A stretch of DNA of 64,000 nt from Apoda limacodes (taxonomy: Eukaryota > Arthropoda > Insecta > Lepidoptera > Limacodidae). The stretch is taken from contig OX291557.1 in assembly GCA_946406115.1 (NCBI GenBank), forward strand, positions 8,030,501-8,094,500, given 5' to 3'. Below, piece by piece: positions 10,790 through 21,764 of this stretch. A program made the translations under genes and the position numbers. Within the stretch, counting starts at the first letter, position 1. Each line of letters begins with the position of its first letter. Under the pieces are notes generated by a model, which was not told the origin of the DNA, searched no databases, and was given only the letters and a program-made list of their open reading frames with translations.

Positions 10790-11599
10790 TATCTCTTAAC
10801 TATTTATTTTTATAATAATTATAATGATTGCTCTGTATTTAATTGTATAACAATTAAATATATTTGAAGAACAGGTGGTCCAGTGAGATTGAGTTACATG
10901 ACGATGCTTGAAAAAGAATTAGCGTAAAGCAATGACAATTGTTATTATTGGCTAAATTAATTGTGTCGAAACAAAGCAAAGGTGTAATTTTTTTGTTAAT
11001 AATATAAATGCGGACATACACATTTTAAGGAGTAAGAACTTAGGTCAGAACTTTGGTAATTTAAACATTTTGACTTCTAATAATTACATAGTCAGCGTTT
11101 AAACTCGCAACACCAGTTACCTAACATTAAATATCCTAAAGCCAGATTTATGAAACTAATAATAAACACGTTAATCAAATAAGTGGTTTTCGGCTTGTTT
11201 TGCTAGTGGTATTGGTATTATAACGGGATAAAGATCTTGTACTAGTTTCAGCCTTAGGAAGATGGACCATAAATTATGTACCAGAATAATATTATAACTG
11301 AATGAAACTTGTCCATAAGAACCCGTGTTTCTTTTCTTTCGAATCATCTCATTGAGCACCTAGCTGGTGCAAAAGTGACCTTAAGGTTATCTACTATACC
11401 TCGAAGTGTTTCAGTATTATTATTATAATGCAATAATGAAAACACAATTCAGTATTAGAGCGCAGTACAAAAGTATTTACAAAGCTATACAAATAATAGA
11501 AATGAAATGTACCTTTAAAATCACTATATTAAGAAGCACCTGACACGCGAACTCCTCGCCGATAAATCATAAAGTTCTAACAGATAACACGACCTAATT
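10790..11599. other. AT-rich stretch upstream of the candidate promoter
   Basis: No repeat family recognised. It becomes slightly richer in GC toward 11540-11600. The minus-strand frame 11171-11359 shows no domain. Confidence 0.45.
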
Positions 11600-11819
11600 T
11601 ATAAAGCATTTCGCGGTAATTGTCTGTTTGTTTAAGAGACCGGTGCGCGGTGGTGTGGAGGCGCGGTTGGCGAATTTAGTTCACTCGTTATTTGACAACG
11701 AGTTGCGTTACGTTTAACAATAAAGCTTACGTTATCTGATGCGGTTTTGTGTTTTTGTTACGTGTGGTGATATTTTAGTTACGAAACGAAATGCAATTTA
11801 AACGATAAAATAAATATAA
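11600..11819 (+). promoter_or_regulatory. Candidate promoter and noncoding first exon
   Basis: TATAAAG at 11600-11606 is followed, from about 11610 to 11770, by the densest CpG cluster of this AT-rich neighbourhood ('accggtgcgcggtgg', 'ggaggcgcggttggcg', 'tgcgttacg'). The stretch ends at a strong donor, ATAA|GTAAGT, with the exon border at 11819/11820. The only ATG near the end (about 11791) is closed by a stop within six codons, so the exon would be noncoding. With initiation about 30 bases after the TATA-like box, the exon would span about 11630-11819. No repeat family covers it. This is inference from composition and signals. Confidence 0.3.
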
Positions 11820-11884
11820 GTAAGTTCGTTAATTATAAACGAGTTTTACTTGTTTTTTGGAGGTACATTATATGCCGCGGTCTG

Positions 11885-12070
11885 TAATGACTGCCTTGCT
11901 AGCAGCGCTGATGATGGCAGAAAGCGCGGCGTGTCGCAGTTCTAGGCCATCACAGCATGGATGGCATTGCAGCCCTTGATGGACTGCAGTGATGGCCAAG
12001 CTTGAAAATCGAAAACGTACCTAAGCTAAGCTCGAGTCCACCATAGCGTGGCTAGCAGCGCAGTCATTGT
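11885..12070. mobile_element. Short inverted-repeat element (MITE-like)
   Basis: The left end 'aatgactgccttgctagcag' (11886 on) matches the reverse complement of the right end near 12040-12070, with a few mismatches. An inner inverted pair, 'ggccatcac' at 11945 and 'gtgatggcc' at 11989, extends the fold. At about 186 bp it has no coding capacity. Family unknown. Confidence 0.6.
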
Positions 12071-12935
12071 ACACCGAGGCTTATATATAAGTTATGAACT
12101 CTCGTCAAAAATTTTTTTATTTATAAATATTGAAAAAAATTTAAATGATGCTGAAGCAAAATGGCTAACAATATATAACAAAATTGCGTTGCAAACAATA
12201 CACAAATATAATTTTTTTTCTTTTTCCCAAAACAAACTCAAAGAATTAGATGGTTAGTGAGAGAGACTGTGAGTGATTGAAGACTTTGTTAAGCAAAAAG
12301 TTTGTCAAACTAAAGATCACATAACAAGCATTATTTTTGAGTAAATTAATATGTATTTAAAACGTACATATCATATATACGTATGTATTTCTCTTTAAAT
12401 TGGCTTAAAGAAGGTAGGTATGGTAGATACGTGGAGAAGGAATGCATGATCGATTAGGGTAAAAGTTGTAATGCTCGTGGCGTTCTTGCACAGAACTATA
12501 TATTGTAGAAATGATTGAGTCAATGGATGTTCAGATGATGCAGTAACATTTCAAACTGATTACCTTCTACTGAAGTCCATGTAAAATACCAGTTCCGTAT
12601 AAGTCTATTCTTAAATAAGAACTTAGACTATAGCTTGCAATACATGTAGGAATAAATTCGCTAGATGACGGCAAAATCTGTAATGTTGAATAAAGTCTTG
12701 ACAACTGGTTATGCTAAACAATATTCGATTTAAGCGATATTCCGGTCTGGTGACATATTGACACTTTCGCTTTGAACACGTTTTCTTTGCTATATATACC
12801 AAGTTTTCTATACCGTCACACTTAGGTATAATATAGTGTTCACATTGATAGAGCAATGTTGAAAAATGATAATTAGAGGGTTAACGGATTAAACGTCGGG
12901 TCGGAACTACGAAGACGACAAGACCCAATAATCAC
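12071..12935. other. AT-rich noncoding stretch
   Basis: No repeat or gene recognised. The minus-strand frame 12623-12856 is the longest here, and I see no domain in it. Confidence 0.45.
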
Positions 12936-12939
12936 AAGT

Positions 12940-13080
12940 AGTGGGCACATGGCAGGCAAGAAATATTCGCTGGACGGACATGGTGAATGAGGTAACCAAC
13001 CACAAACAACATAGAGATGTATCCATCCGCCTAGTAGAGCATAAAACCGGCTGGAGAGCGCTGGTGAAGAGAAAAAATCA
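12940..13080 (+). pseudogene. Remnant of an RTE-type LINE reverse transcriptase C-terminus
   Basis: The frame reads GTWQARNIRWTDMVNEV early on and TGWRALVKR further along. The spacing of RWTD, a hydrophobic turn and W-R-x-L fits the conserved tail of RTE/BovB-clade LINE proteins ('RW.DDI..V' then 'WR.L'). Catalytic RT motifs are absent and the frame closes near 13124, so only a decayed 3' piece survives. A related remnant lies on the minus strand at 29800-29990. Confidence 0.4.
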
Positions 13081-13129
13081 TGTTTTTCGTAGCCGTGTGG
13101 AAACGATGTTGATAATTATAGGTTAACAG

Positions 13130-13415
13130 ATAAACTGACTGAAATATAGCATCACACAGCCTTAACTACAGGATTCTATGATTTTTCCCTATAAGTAAGT
13201 TCAACAGTGGATAATATAACTTAGCATGAAGATCCGTAATTTTTGAAGTTAGACCCTTAAAAAAATTATCTTTTTGCCACCGAAGATAATAGCGACTAAA
13301 AGTTTACATAATATTTTCTTCTATTTGTCATTATTTAGCGTTTTCTGGATAATTGGAATAGTGCTTTGTGGTTCTATCCGCCGAAAAACTTTTTTTCGTG
13401 GGAACTGTCGATGAG
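13130..13415. other. AT-rich stretch, nothing recognised
   Basis: Plain AT-rich sequence between the RTE remnant and the next retroposon fragment. Confidence 0.45.
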
Positions 13416-13419
13416 GAAA

Positions 13420-13590
13420 AAAAATACAGATGTTTGGATACACAGGTTTGTTTTGCGAAGTAAGGGAGCTACCCCAACTGACTGAGTTCCCGTGGGAACT
13501 CTCGATCAGGATAAAAAGTATCCTATGTCCTTCTTTGTCCCTTCAACAATCTTTGTACCAAAAATAAGCAAACAAACAAATATTAGTTTG
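13420..13590 (+). repeat. RTE/SINE-type tail fragment
   Basis: Contains 'cgtgggaactctcgat', 'ggataaaaagtatcctatg' and 'accaaaaataagcaaac', in the order seen in the RTE/SINE tails of this window. A partial duplicate of its first part ('cgtgggaactgtcgatgagg') lies just upstream near 13399. Confidence 0.5.
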
Positions 13591-13792
13591 AATGGTACCC
13601 TAGGAACAGCTCAACCGCGCTCAAATTGGTTTGATTAGCTGGCCAACGAAAAACAATTTTTTTTTACAAACAAGATGTTTTGGTACTACCGACACCATTA
13701 TGATTTTACGCAAACTGCGTACTTCTCGATCGTTACATGATTTTGCATCGAAATTAGTTTCAAAAGTTCCTTTTTCCTACGCTAGTTATTAG

Positions 13793-14205
13793 GGTTCCGT
13801 ATCCAAAGGGTAATTAGCGGAACCCTATTACTAAGACTTCGCTGTCCGTTTGTCCGTCTGTCACCAGGCTGTATCTCATGAACCGTGATAGTTAAACAGT
13901 TGAAATTTTCACAGAAGATGTATTTCTGTTGCCGCTATAACAGCAAATACTAAAAACCAGAAGAAACTTAATATTTAAGGGGGCTCCCATACAACAAACG
14001 TGATTTTATCGCTCGATTTTGCTTCATATTGATAACGGCAACAGATAGACGCTTAAAATATTCACAGAATATTTAGTTATAGAGTCATTTCAAAAATAAA
14101 TAATTAAATTAAAATAAGACATCAAACGTAATTTTTTGCCGTATTTATAGATAATGGAACGGAACCCTTCGTGCGCTAGTCTGACTAGCACTTGGCCGAT
14201 TTTTA
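13793..14205 (+). repeat. Dispersed repeat, family A, copy 2
   Basis: The fullest family A copy: 'agggttccgtatccaaaggg', 'gtccgtctgtcaccaggctg', 'gatgtatttctgttgccgc', 'cccatacaacaaacgtgatt', 'ttgataacggcaacagatag', then 'cggaacccttcgtgcgc' and 'cttggccgattttt'. Compared with the 10300 copy it keeps the 'ttgccgctataacagcaaat' block that the other lost. Confidence 0.75.
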
Positions 14206-14282
14206 CTGCTACTATGCCTACGTGCTAATTTACCGTAAAAATAAACGTTCCGGCAATAATCTATTAAGGCGCTTATTTGTTA

Positions 14283-14693
14283 TAATTGTTATTATATCCA
14301 TAAAAGTTAGTTTGTTTGTTTGTTCATCGTCAACGTCGCAACGGAGTATCCGGTTGAGGTGAAATTTGGCAAAATCAAAATAAAATAGGTTTTTTAAAAA
14401 TACTTTCGAAATATCAAATTTCCTTTTCAATGATGACTTAAACACGGGTACGGAAGGTTATATCTACCGAGGAGAACCGGCAAGAAACTATACAGGTCCT
14501 CTTTTCAAAATATAAGGCTCAGAGATAGAAGAAGGACATAGGGTTCTTATCCCGGAATATTTGAAAGTTGCCAAAGGAATAATCATAACCACTATATTTA
14601 TATAGAAAATAAAAATAGTATAGCGGTTTCCGTAGAATTTAACGCCGATAACCAAGTCTAGCGCAAGCGGAGCCGCTGGCAAAAGCTAGTTAC
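14283..14693 (-). repeat. RTE/SINE-type retroposon tail, inverted copy
   Basis: On the minus strand it opens with 'actagcttttgccagcggct' and 'ccgcttgcgct', includes 'tatgtccttcttctatctc', and ends near 'gtgacgaacaaacaaacaaa'-type wording. It is the same class as 800-1046, 40365-40797 and 49963-50218 but more diverged internally. Confidence 0.55.
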
Positions 14694-14699
14694 AAATAA

Positions 14700-15220
14700 G
14701 TAACAGAAAACTGTGCTCTCGATTCAGTTAAATTTACGTGCAGCATTAAAAATAACAAACTGTCCCATTTGTATAAACAACTTGAGTCGTGTGTTCAAAG
14801 AAAACAATTCCCGTTTACCGAAGAGTCGCACCCCTATACTGAAGCCCTTACCTTTGGTTGGTATTATTCAGCGGCAATAACTTCCCCAGTTCAAGGAGCG
14901 GACTAATCTACATAAGGTGTGGAATAAGCGAGGCACACCCTTGAATAAGTAAAGCCTTGTTTGTACAAAATGTGGAATCCTACCAATTTTAGGGCTGCCG
15001 TTTACAGAATGCAATTCCAAAAATTTGAATAGGAAATGTCCGTGTCCGAGTTCTTTGAGGCTGGGTACAGGTTATATGTATATATAGATTTTACTTGAAT
15101 TTTTGTTGATAGCGATGTTTGAATAGCCATTTCTCCTCTTGTCTTCTACAGTATAACTTCAATATGTAAAAAGATAAAGATTTTCTTGTAATGCAATGTA
15201 TTTTGCTTTATAATTAAGTA
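14700..15220. other. AT-rich stretch, nothing recognised
   Basis: No family, gene or clear signal recognised. Confidence 0.45.
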
Positions 15221-15224
15221 CTTT

Positions 15225-15527
15225 AAGGCCGTTTATGCACGAGGCCCGACACGACAAAATGCGGTAACGATTCCGACTTCCATAGGTATAACGACACTAC
15301 ACAGCACGACCATTTCGCTTTCGCATTAGCAAACCACATTTTGCTATGACGTGCACTATGACGACATAGCCACTGTACAAAACCTAGATATGATGCGCAT
15401 TTCGGGTACCGCACAACACGACACACGATTAAATTCCTTACTGTTTAGGGCGTTTCGTAGGAGCAAATTTTGTCTTTCGTCCATTCGTGTGTCGTGTCGT
15501 GCGGTGGCTCGTGCAAAATAGCCCTAA
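15225..15527. mobile_element. MITE with about 35-bp inverted ends, PIF/Harbinger-like
   Basis: The left end 'ggccgtttatgcacgagg' with following 'cccgacacgac' matches the reverse complement of the right end ('gggctattttgcacgagcc' then 'accgcacgacacgac'). Both ends are flanked by TAA in direct orientation (15224-15226 region and 15525-15527). TWA-type 3-bp duplications are the mark of the PIF/Harbinger superfamily. About 300 bp, noncoding. The minus-strand frame inside is incidental. Confidence 0.65.
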
Positions 15528-15529
15528 GC

Positions 15530-15961
15530 TCACGTTTTTTATTCAATAATAGGTAGGTAATATGAATGTTTTTATAACTCAATATTTGAGGCCTAGAAAC
15601 TTTCATAACTAAATAAGCGTATAGAAATCTTAATTGTATTGTTTTAACAAATTAAATCATATACATAACATAATATTATATAAGACCCTTGTTCGGCGCT
15701 TGAGGTTTAATAAATATTTTAAAGTGGTTAGCTTTTATTTCATGTTAAGTTATTGTTCATATTCGATAGAATTTAGTCTTGACAATCAGTTTGCAGCTTA
15801 AACAACTCCACCCTTATATCAGTGGGCCGGGTACTGTGTTACTCTATCTTTGGCTTGTAGAGACGGCCATGTTTCTCTAAAACAAAAATATTAAAAATAT
15901 TTTTTTTTCGTCCTAGCTCAGTATAATTATGATATGATATGTTAACCGTGGTACATCACTA
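15530..15961. other. AT-rich stretch, nothing recognised
   Basis: AT-rich DNA between the MITE and a short duplication. Confidence 0.45.
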
Positions 15962-16011
15962 CGCTTCTTTAAATACCAATCTTAAACGCTTCTTTAAATA
16001 CCAATCTTAAA
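15962..16011 (+). repeat. 25-bp tandem duplication
   Basis: 'cgcttctttaaataccaatc' plus ttaaa occurs twice back to back (15962-15986 and 15987-16011) without a mismatch. Confidence 0.9.
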
Positions 16012-18526
16012 AAATTTAAATATTATAATTTTTAATTTACTGCTTTCATTAAACAATACCTATATCTACCTACTGTCATACGAGTTTACAGAATGACGAT
16101 TATAAAAAAACAATTTGTTTAGCCGCCTGTACAAAAACATGTAATAAAACACACGTGTTTTCATTCCATCGAAGAGGAATCGGAATCGTTCAAGATTGGT
16201 CATCATATCAGCCATGGCCGAGACCGATGATATTAAGAAGGCCCGACAACCAGTCTAGCTACTTACTCAACAGACTTGCTTTACCACTTTCTCAATCACA
16301 GGCTCGTGCCAGGCGTTATTTGAGTTATTTGGGAGTTGAACATGAATTAAGTTGCTGGCTGTCCGCTACGGTTTCACTTATTTAGTGTTCTTATATAATT
16401 ATTTATTATTTTTCTCTAATATATAAATGAGAAAGGCTGTTTGTTTGTTAGTCTAACTAATCTAATTATGTGTCTTGTTTTGTTAAAACCTGTAGACGGT
16501 GTCTCGACTCGTTCTAATCGAGATAAATAAATGATAATAAAGTGTATAGTTACTAAGTAAAAGAGGGTTCCGAGGAAGCATTGCAGAATAGGTTTCCTGT
16601 AATAGTTATTATATTAAATAATAGTAGCTACACAGGGCTCTATTCGCATAGACCTTGTAAGTAATATGCAGAATAACTTCCCACTGCAATCTGTAAATAG
16701 GTTAAAAAGTGTTCTGTTTTTAAAAAGGATCAGCTCGTGTATAAAATTAGTATCTCAGTAATGAGTGATGAAGACTCAAGTAATTTTGTCAAGTAAATAA
16801 TGAAACAAAAAAGGAGAAATCGGTTATTATTACACCTAAAACTTAGCACACAATCAGCGTAAACCCACGTTAAAAAACAATTTTAAAACAGTATCTAGGT
16901 ATATCTGTGACTTATCTCTTATATCTTTTTCACTGTATTTTCTCTTCAGAACGCTTTTTTTTCGAAACGTTACTTACATTGTATTATGTAGTCTTTTAGA
17001 TTCATGAAACTACTGTTGTTACTAGGCCGACCGGTGCAAACTGCCCAGTTAGCCAGTTAGGCTGACTGCAAAAAGTTACTGCTCCTGAAAAATCTACGAG
17101 TTTGGATCTTTAGGCCATCTGAGACCAACAACAGTATGTCATACTGTTGTTATCATAGATAGTACATAAATATGCAGATAGAGATATTGAGTATTGTATG
17201 GTAATACATTATATATTACATGTAATTAAAGTAAACTTATAAATATACACAAAAAATAGTACCTATAGATTTAGTTTGCCAATTTGCATCAATAATCAGG
17301 AATCCCCATTTTCAGTAATGGCAATGTACCGTAGACCCTTTTCCACTCCTGCTAACTCATTCATGTTGGATTTATGAACAGGGAAACTTGGATAATTCCC
17401 AATTCTCGCCCGGCGCAGATTGCAGGATTCCATGAATGCTTAAATCAGTTTGTGTTTCTTGTATCTTTTATCAAAATTACTGTGGTAGTGAAGTCCGATT
17501 TGTTTTATTTCTTGCTCTTTCTTGTTTTGGTTGTTTAAGAATTTAAATACGCGAATTCTACGAGAGGGTTGCAACCATTCAGTGTAGGTTATAGCTTTTA
17601 AATGTATCAGTATTATTATTTTGGTAAAAATCAAGGTTTTTTTTTAAAAAAAAAAGTCCAAGGAGTATTACAAAGTAACTGTTTGTATGTGCAACGCAGC
17701 AGAGTTATATGAATTTTTTGTCAACTTCGTTAAAAGCCTAATCTATGTTTAAAAAAAAATTGTTTTAGTTGAATTGGAAATACTTCAATTTCAATACGAG
17801 AGAAACCGAATGTAAAATCTAGTAACTTATTACTAGCAATAATACCTGTCGACATCAACAGACACATGCTTTTGAAAATATTTTTTGAAGTTCCTTCTGC
17901 GAATTTTTTCATACATTCTTGTAATAAAAATAAAATTTAGTGTTTGTCATGTCAAGACCACCAGATGAAGAATTGGGTGTAACATTCCTGCAGTCAGCAT
18001 CAGTAGCATTCCCGACAGACCGGAATGTAGGTCACTATTGTTCTAAATGTTTCAGTGTCGTTTGAAAATAACTAGGAATTATATTACACTGTTTGACATT
18101 TAAGAGCAACACTTGCCCCTTAGCATTCCGTAATTTTTTTTTATTTGTTTTTGTTGTATTTGCTAACCTCACTAACCTCATGCTGGTGTTAAAATAGCGT
18201 TACCGCGGTCGGTTCGACGCCGCGCGTCCGCTTGAAGGTTTGATTCTATTAGGAACACTTATACTTATAAAAACTGTAATGTAAGAATCAGCAATCAGCA
18301 ATCAAAACTTATGACAGCCGGTTTTATGTGGATTTTAAGGTTTTCACGTTAATATATAACGAGTTGAATACCACCCTTAATTGGTTTTTAATCCAAATAT
18401 TTCCGTTTTAGTACTTATAACTAAGAGTATAGTCGACTTTCGTATTTATTACGTTATTAACTGGGATTTAGTATTAATTATTGTTTCAATATTTAGCGCA
18501 CATCAATAGTTTCGGTACAAGGCGCA
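16012..18526. other. AT-rich stretch with small retroposon scraps and one perfect palindrome
   Basis: A scrap of retroposon wording ('aaatgagaaaggctgtttgt') lies near 16425. At 17127-17151, 'aacaacagtatg' and 'catactgttgtt' face each other across a single base. The rest has no recognised gene or family. Confidence 0.4.
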
Positions 18527-18827
18527 CTATTGCCTATACCATACGTACTTACTAAAAGAATTGTAATAATAATATAACCACAAATATATAAGTATTTTTT
18601 AAGAAAACCTATGAATTTCGTAGCATAAATCGCAACCTTATAGGTCAGATATCGAAACTTGAGAGACAACTGGACAGCACGACGTTGTCTCTCGAGTTTC
18701 AATATCTGACCTATAAGGTTGCGATTTATGCTACGAAATTCATAGGTTTTCTTAAAAAATACTTATATATTTGTGGTTATATTATTATTACAATTCTTTT
18801 AGTAAGTACGTATGGTATAGGCAATAG
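18527..18827. repeat. Near-perfect palindrome: 144-bp arms, 13-bp loop
   Basis: Left arm 18527-18670, loop 18671-18683, right arm 18684-18827. I see only two mismatches, both near the loop ('cgaaactt' against the complement of 'aagtttcaa'-type changes). The 9-base word 'caatagttt' lies just left of the hairpin (18504) and again at its right edge (18822), which could mark a template-switch or repair event. Transcribed, it would give a long perfect double-stranded stem of the hpRNA type that feeds endo-siRNAs. A foldback element or an assembly artefact are alternatives. Confidence 0.9.
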
Positions 18828-19020
18828 TTTAAATCAAAAATTAATAATAATTTTTGTATAGTTATAAGAGTTATAAGTAGGTATGTATACTTTACTCTAA
18901 ATGAGTCAGAATGAGAACTTATTGGTAATAAATTCGTTTTCTTGAGAATTCAATACATAACAGGTAATTTGTTCCGTAATCGTCTTCAATAATTATCTCT
19001 TTACGTATTTTGTACAAGGA
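18828..19020. other. AT-rich spacer
   Basis: Separates the palindrome from the OTU-like fragment; nothing recognised. Confidence 0.45.
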
Positions 19021-19230
19021 GTGGAACAACAGAATTACGGGTGGATAACACACTTACTTACCTTACACCGAATTATTGCAATGCCTCCTGATGGAAGCTG
19101 CCTATTCCATTCGATTGCATATTCTTTGTTTGAGTATAGTAATATACAACAAATGCTTGAGACTATAGTAGAGTATGTATGTTGGAAACGTAAGAAAAAA
19201 GGTAGTTTAACAAAAACCATTTGGTATTAA
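19021..19230 (+). pseudogene. OTU-family cysteine protease fragment (transposon or viral-type relic)
   Basis: The frame contains PPDGSCLFHSIAYSLF, the signature of the OTU deubiquitinase fold. The aspartate is at 19090-19092 and the nucleophile-position cysteine at 19099-19101; a matching hydrophobic IVEYV stretch follows about 20 residues on. The first ATG is at 19081, directly before the motif; the upstream frame starts only at GTG. The catalytic histidine part is missing because a stop ends the frame at 19230. OTU domains of this type are carried by insect transposons (Helitron-like elements, some retroelements) and by some large DNA viruses. This copy is a broken N-terminal piece, and its source cannot be fixed from sequence alone. 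Confidence 0.55.
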
Positions 19231-19281
19231 CTTTGTTATTAATAAGTACCTACTAATAATTTATGTACAAAAAGTAATGAA

Positions 19282-19616
19282 ATCCCATCAAAAACATAAA
19301 TGTGAAATGAGAGCCAAGTTCAATATATATATATGCCTTGGATGTTGACTTCAACAACAAAAGAAGTGAGATCTAAATGGGTGCCAAGTTCAATGGTCAG
19401 TCCTGAAATTAATTTATAACAACATAAAATATCATTTCTTCTTATAACTTAAGATAATATATTGTAGCCTTAGTCTGACTGGCTAGTTCTCATATACGAA
19501 TTATTATTATGTTCGATGGCTACACTTCTCTTTCACTTCTCTTGTCGTCAACATCCAACGCATATATCATAATATTGAACTTGGCTCTCATTTCACATAT
19601 ATGTTTTTGATGGGAT
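19282..19616. mobile_element. MITE with long inverted ends
   Basis: The left arm ('tcccatcaaaaacataaatg', 'tgaaatgagagccaagttca', 'cttggatgttgac') is mirrored at the right end up to 19616 with few changes. The arms run about 70-90 bp of a 335-bp element. A direct copy of 'gtgccaagttcaatgg'-like wording inside (near 19381) suggests an internal rearrangement. No coding capacity. No clear target duplication was identified, so the superfamily is open. Confidence 0.7.
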
Positions 19617-21550
19617 ATAGGACAATAGCAGATCCATGGGTGTTAAATACCCCCCCCCCCTTTTAAAAAAATTTGGATCCGCCACTGGTACAGATGATTG
19701 TTTCTCAATAACAATCTATTATTCCGAAAGCCAGGCGCGCATTCCGTGCAGTTCACGTAGCTGTACTCTTAGTTTCAAGTAACAGCGAATAATATGTCAA
19801 GGACGTTCTACATGTTCGCATCCGTTCGACGAATAAGTGTCAAATTTAAAGTTGAATGTAGCGTACAATTTATATATTTATGTAATGTTGCCGTTACCTG
19901 TGGTTTTGTGTGGGATTTTTTAGGATTCTGTACATGCTTCAATAGGTAGAACTATATGTAGGATCTGTTTTTTTTGTTGATCAAGACCATTTTTCTTCGG
20001 AATGGATATAACTATCAAGTTGATATTTATATCGGGTACTAAGGACTTTGATTTCAATGTCCTTTTAACAAGTTTCTAACTTAATTTAAAAAAAAAAGAT
20101 ATGGAATTTCAAATACACAATCGCTTTTATTTATTGTTTGTTACTTTTTTATTTACCACATTCCAATCCAGTTAATGATCTAGGTCCTCCTTTTACAATT
20201 TGAAGGAATAAAAACTGTGACAGAGAAAAACACTCTGTAAATGTTCCGTTCACCCAGTTTAGTAAGAAATATAAATAAAATAAATAAACAGAGGTTAAAA
20301 TAGATTTTGGTCTGACTATTTGTAATCCTGTACGTGACTTTTCTCCTGTGCAAGCAGACCGTTAGTTTTGTTTGTTTTTTTTTTGTAATTTCTGACTATT
20401 TATAATATATTCTTTGGAATGATTACGGTTTTGATTTTGAGTTACACAGTTGAGTTACAGTTAGCCACACGTTAAGTATGTGTAAAATTTAAGTCTGTCT
20501 GTCCGTAGTTGTCGGACGAACAAAAACACATGGCTACAAAAATATAGCATAGTTTGAACCCATTGGGTATGAATCCCTAAAAAAAACTTATTTATGTATC
20601 CCTCCTTAATTTTTACTTTTGTTTTTTAAAATTTTCTGAGAAATCCACCATGCTAATACATATTTTGCGGCAGTTTCGAAATTGTAACTATATGCTTCAA
20701 AATATAGAGCTTTTTATAGGTCGGACAGGCTGAGAGCATTGTTTTAGTAATAGGATCCTGTTGGCACCTGTTGGAACTCTAAAAATTATATACGTACTTA
20801 GTTTGGAATTAAATAAAAATGATTTTCTTATTTTAGCAACACAGGGAAGAACGTTTTATGTGTATCAAATCAAATCAATTGGTTACTTCCTGCTTTGAAT
20901 TCGTATCTTGAAGAAATTCTGCTCTCGTCTCGGAATAAGACTACATGTAACCTGATTCCGTGCCTGTTTTACATCACAACTTGATACCGCTCATTGTATC
21001 GAGTAGCTGCTCGTAGAAGGAAGATTTTGCTATCTATATCACAAAAACCTACTAAGGAAAACAGCAATGGAAGTAGTAATTGTTAAAAAACGGGTTTTCA
21101 ATCGTTTACTGTCTGTATTACGCAAGTGTTAGGCGATACGTGGTACGTACTTAACTTGGTAGTTGCGTTGCTTGGCTTGAAATATGGAACATTTCGTGGA
21201 CTTTGTTCCTATTATATCAACTTCTGAAGTACATCAACAATAAACACTACAGGTTCTTTCAAACTTCAGCAATGTATTTAAGTGTTTACTTTACCTTTTT
21301 TTTTGGTAACATAACAGTACTTTGTATACAACACAATATAAAAGAAGAGTTTGGAAGCGTCAAATAAGGCAATGTCCGATGCATTAAATTAACAAGATGA
21401 CTCGAAAATAAGATCCAGTTACAATTTAAGTTTTTCAAGTGATGTTTAAGTTACCAGAAAAAAAAACAGACATGTAGTTTCAGAATTATTTTGTCTAGAA
21501 GTTTCTTGGAGATCTTAAAAGTTTCCGGATACTGATAAACCATATAATAT
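19617..21550. other. AT-rich stretch with a poly-C run and minor repeat scraps
   Basis: A run of ten C lies near 19651-19660, followed by 'ggatccgccactgg', wording often met in moth retroposons. Around 20490-20580 a scrap resembles the 'gtctgtctgtccg...' families. No gene found. Confidence 0.4.
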
Positions 21551-21575
21551 TTCAAAGCCGTGATTGGTAGCTGGT

Positions 21576-21656
21576 TTTAGTGAGGTAGTCTAAAATAACA
21601 ATAAGTACTGGACTAAGTGTGGAACCTTGATGTGCACCAACTCTCACTTCAAAAAA
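21576..21656 (-). pseudogene. Reverse-transcriptase motif fragment (non-LTR type)
   Basis: On the minus strand the frame reads FFEVRVGAHQGSTLSP followed by a hydrophobic stretch and LDYLTK. It matches the conserved 'F.V..GV.QGS.LSP.LF..V.D.LT' block of non-LTR reverse transcriptases, which lies between the fingers and the catalytic YADD region in RTE-type elements. The frame extends to 21552-21764, but upstream residues are not recognisable and no YADD-type motif follows. It is a small decayed LINE piece on the same strand as the RTE tail at 29800-29990. Confidence 0.6.
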
Positions 21657-21764
21657 ACTTGAATGATGATATTTTTTAAAAAAAAGGAGGAATTTTTGAA
21701 TTCTGATGTTTGTATATTTTTTTATGTATGTTCGGGCGTCATATTTAGACGGATTTGCAAACAC

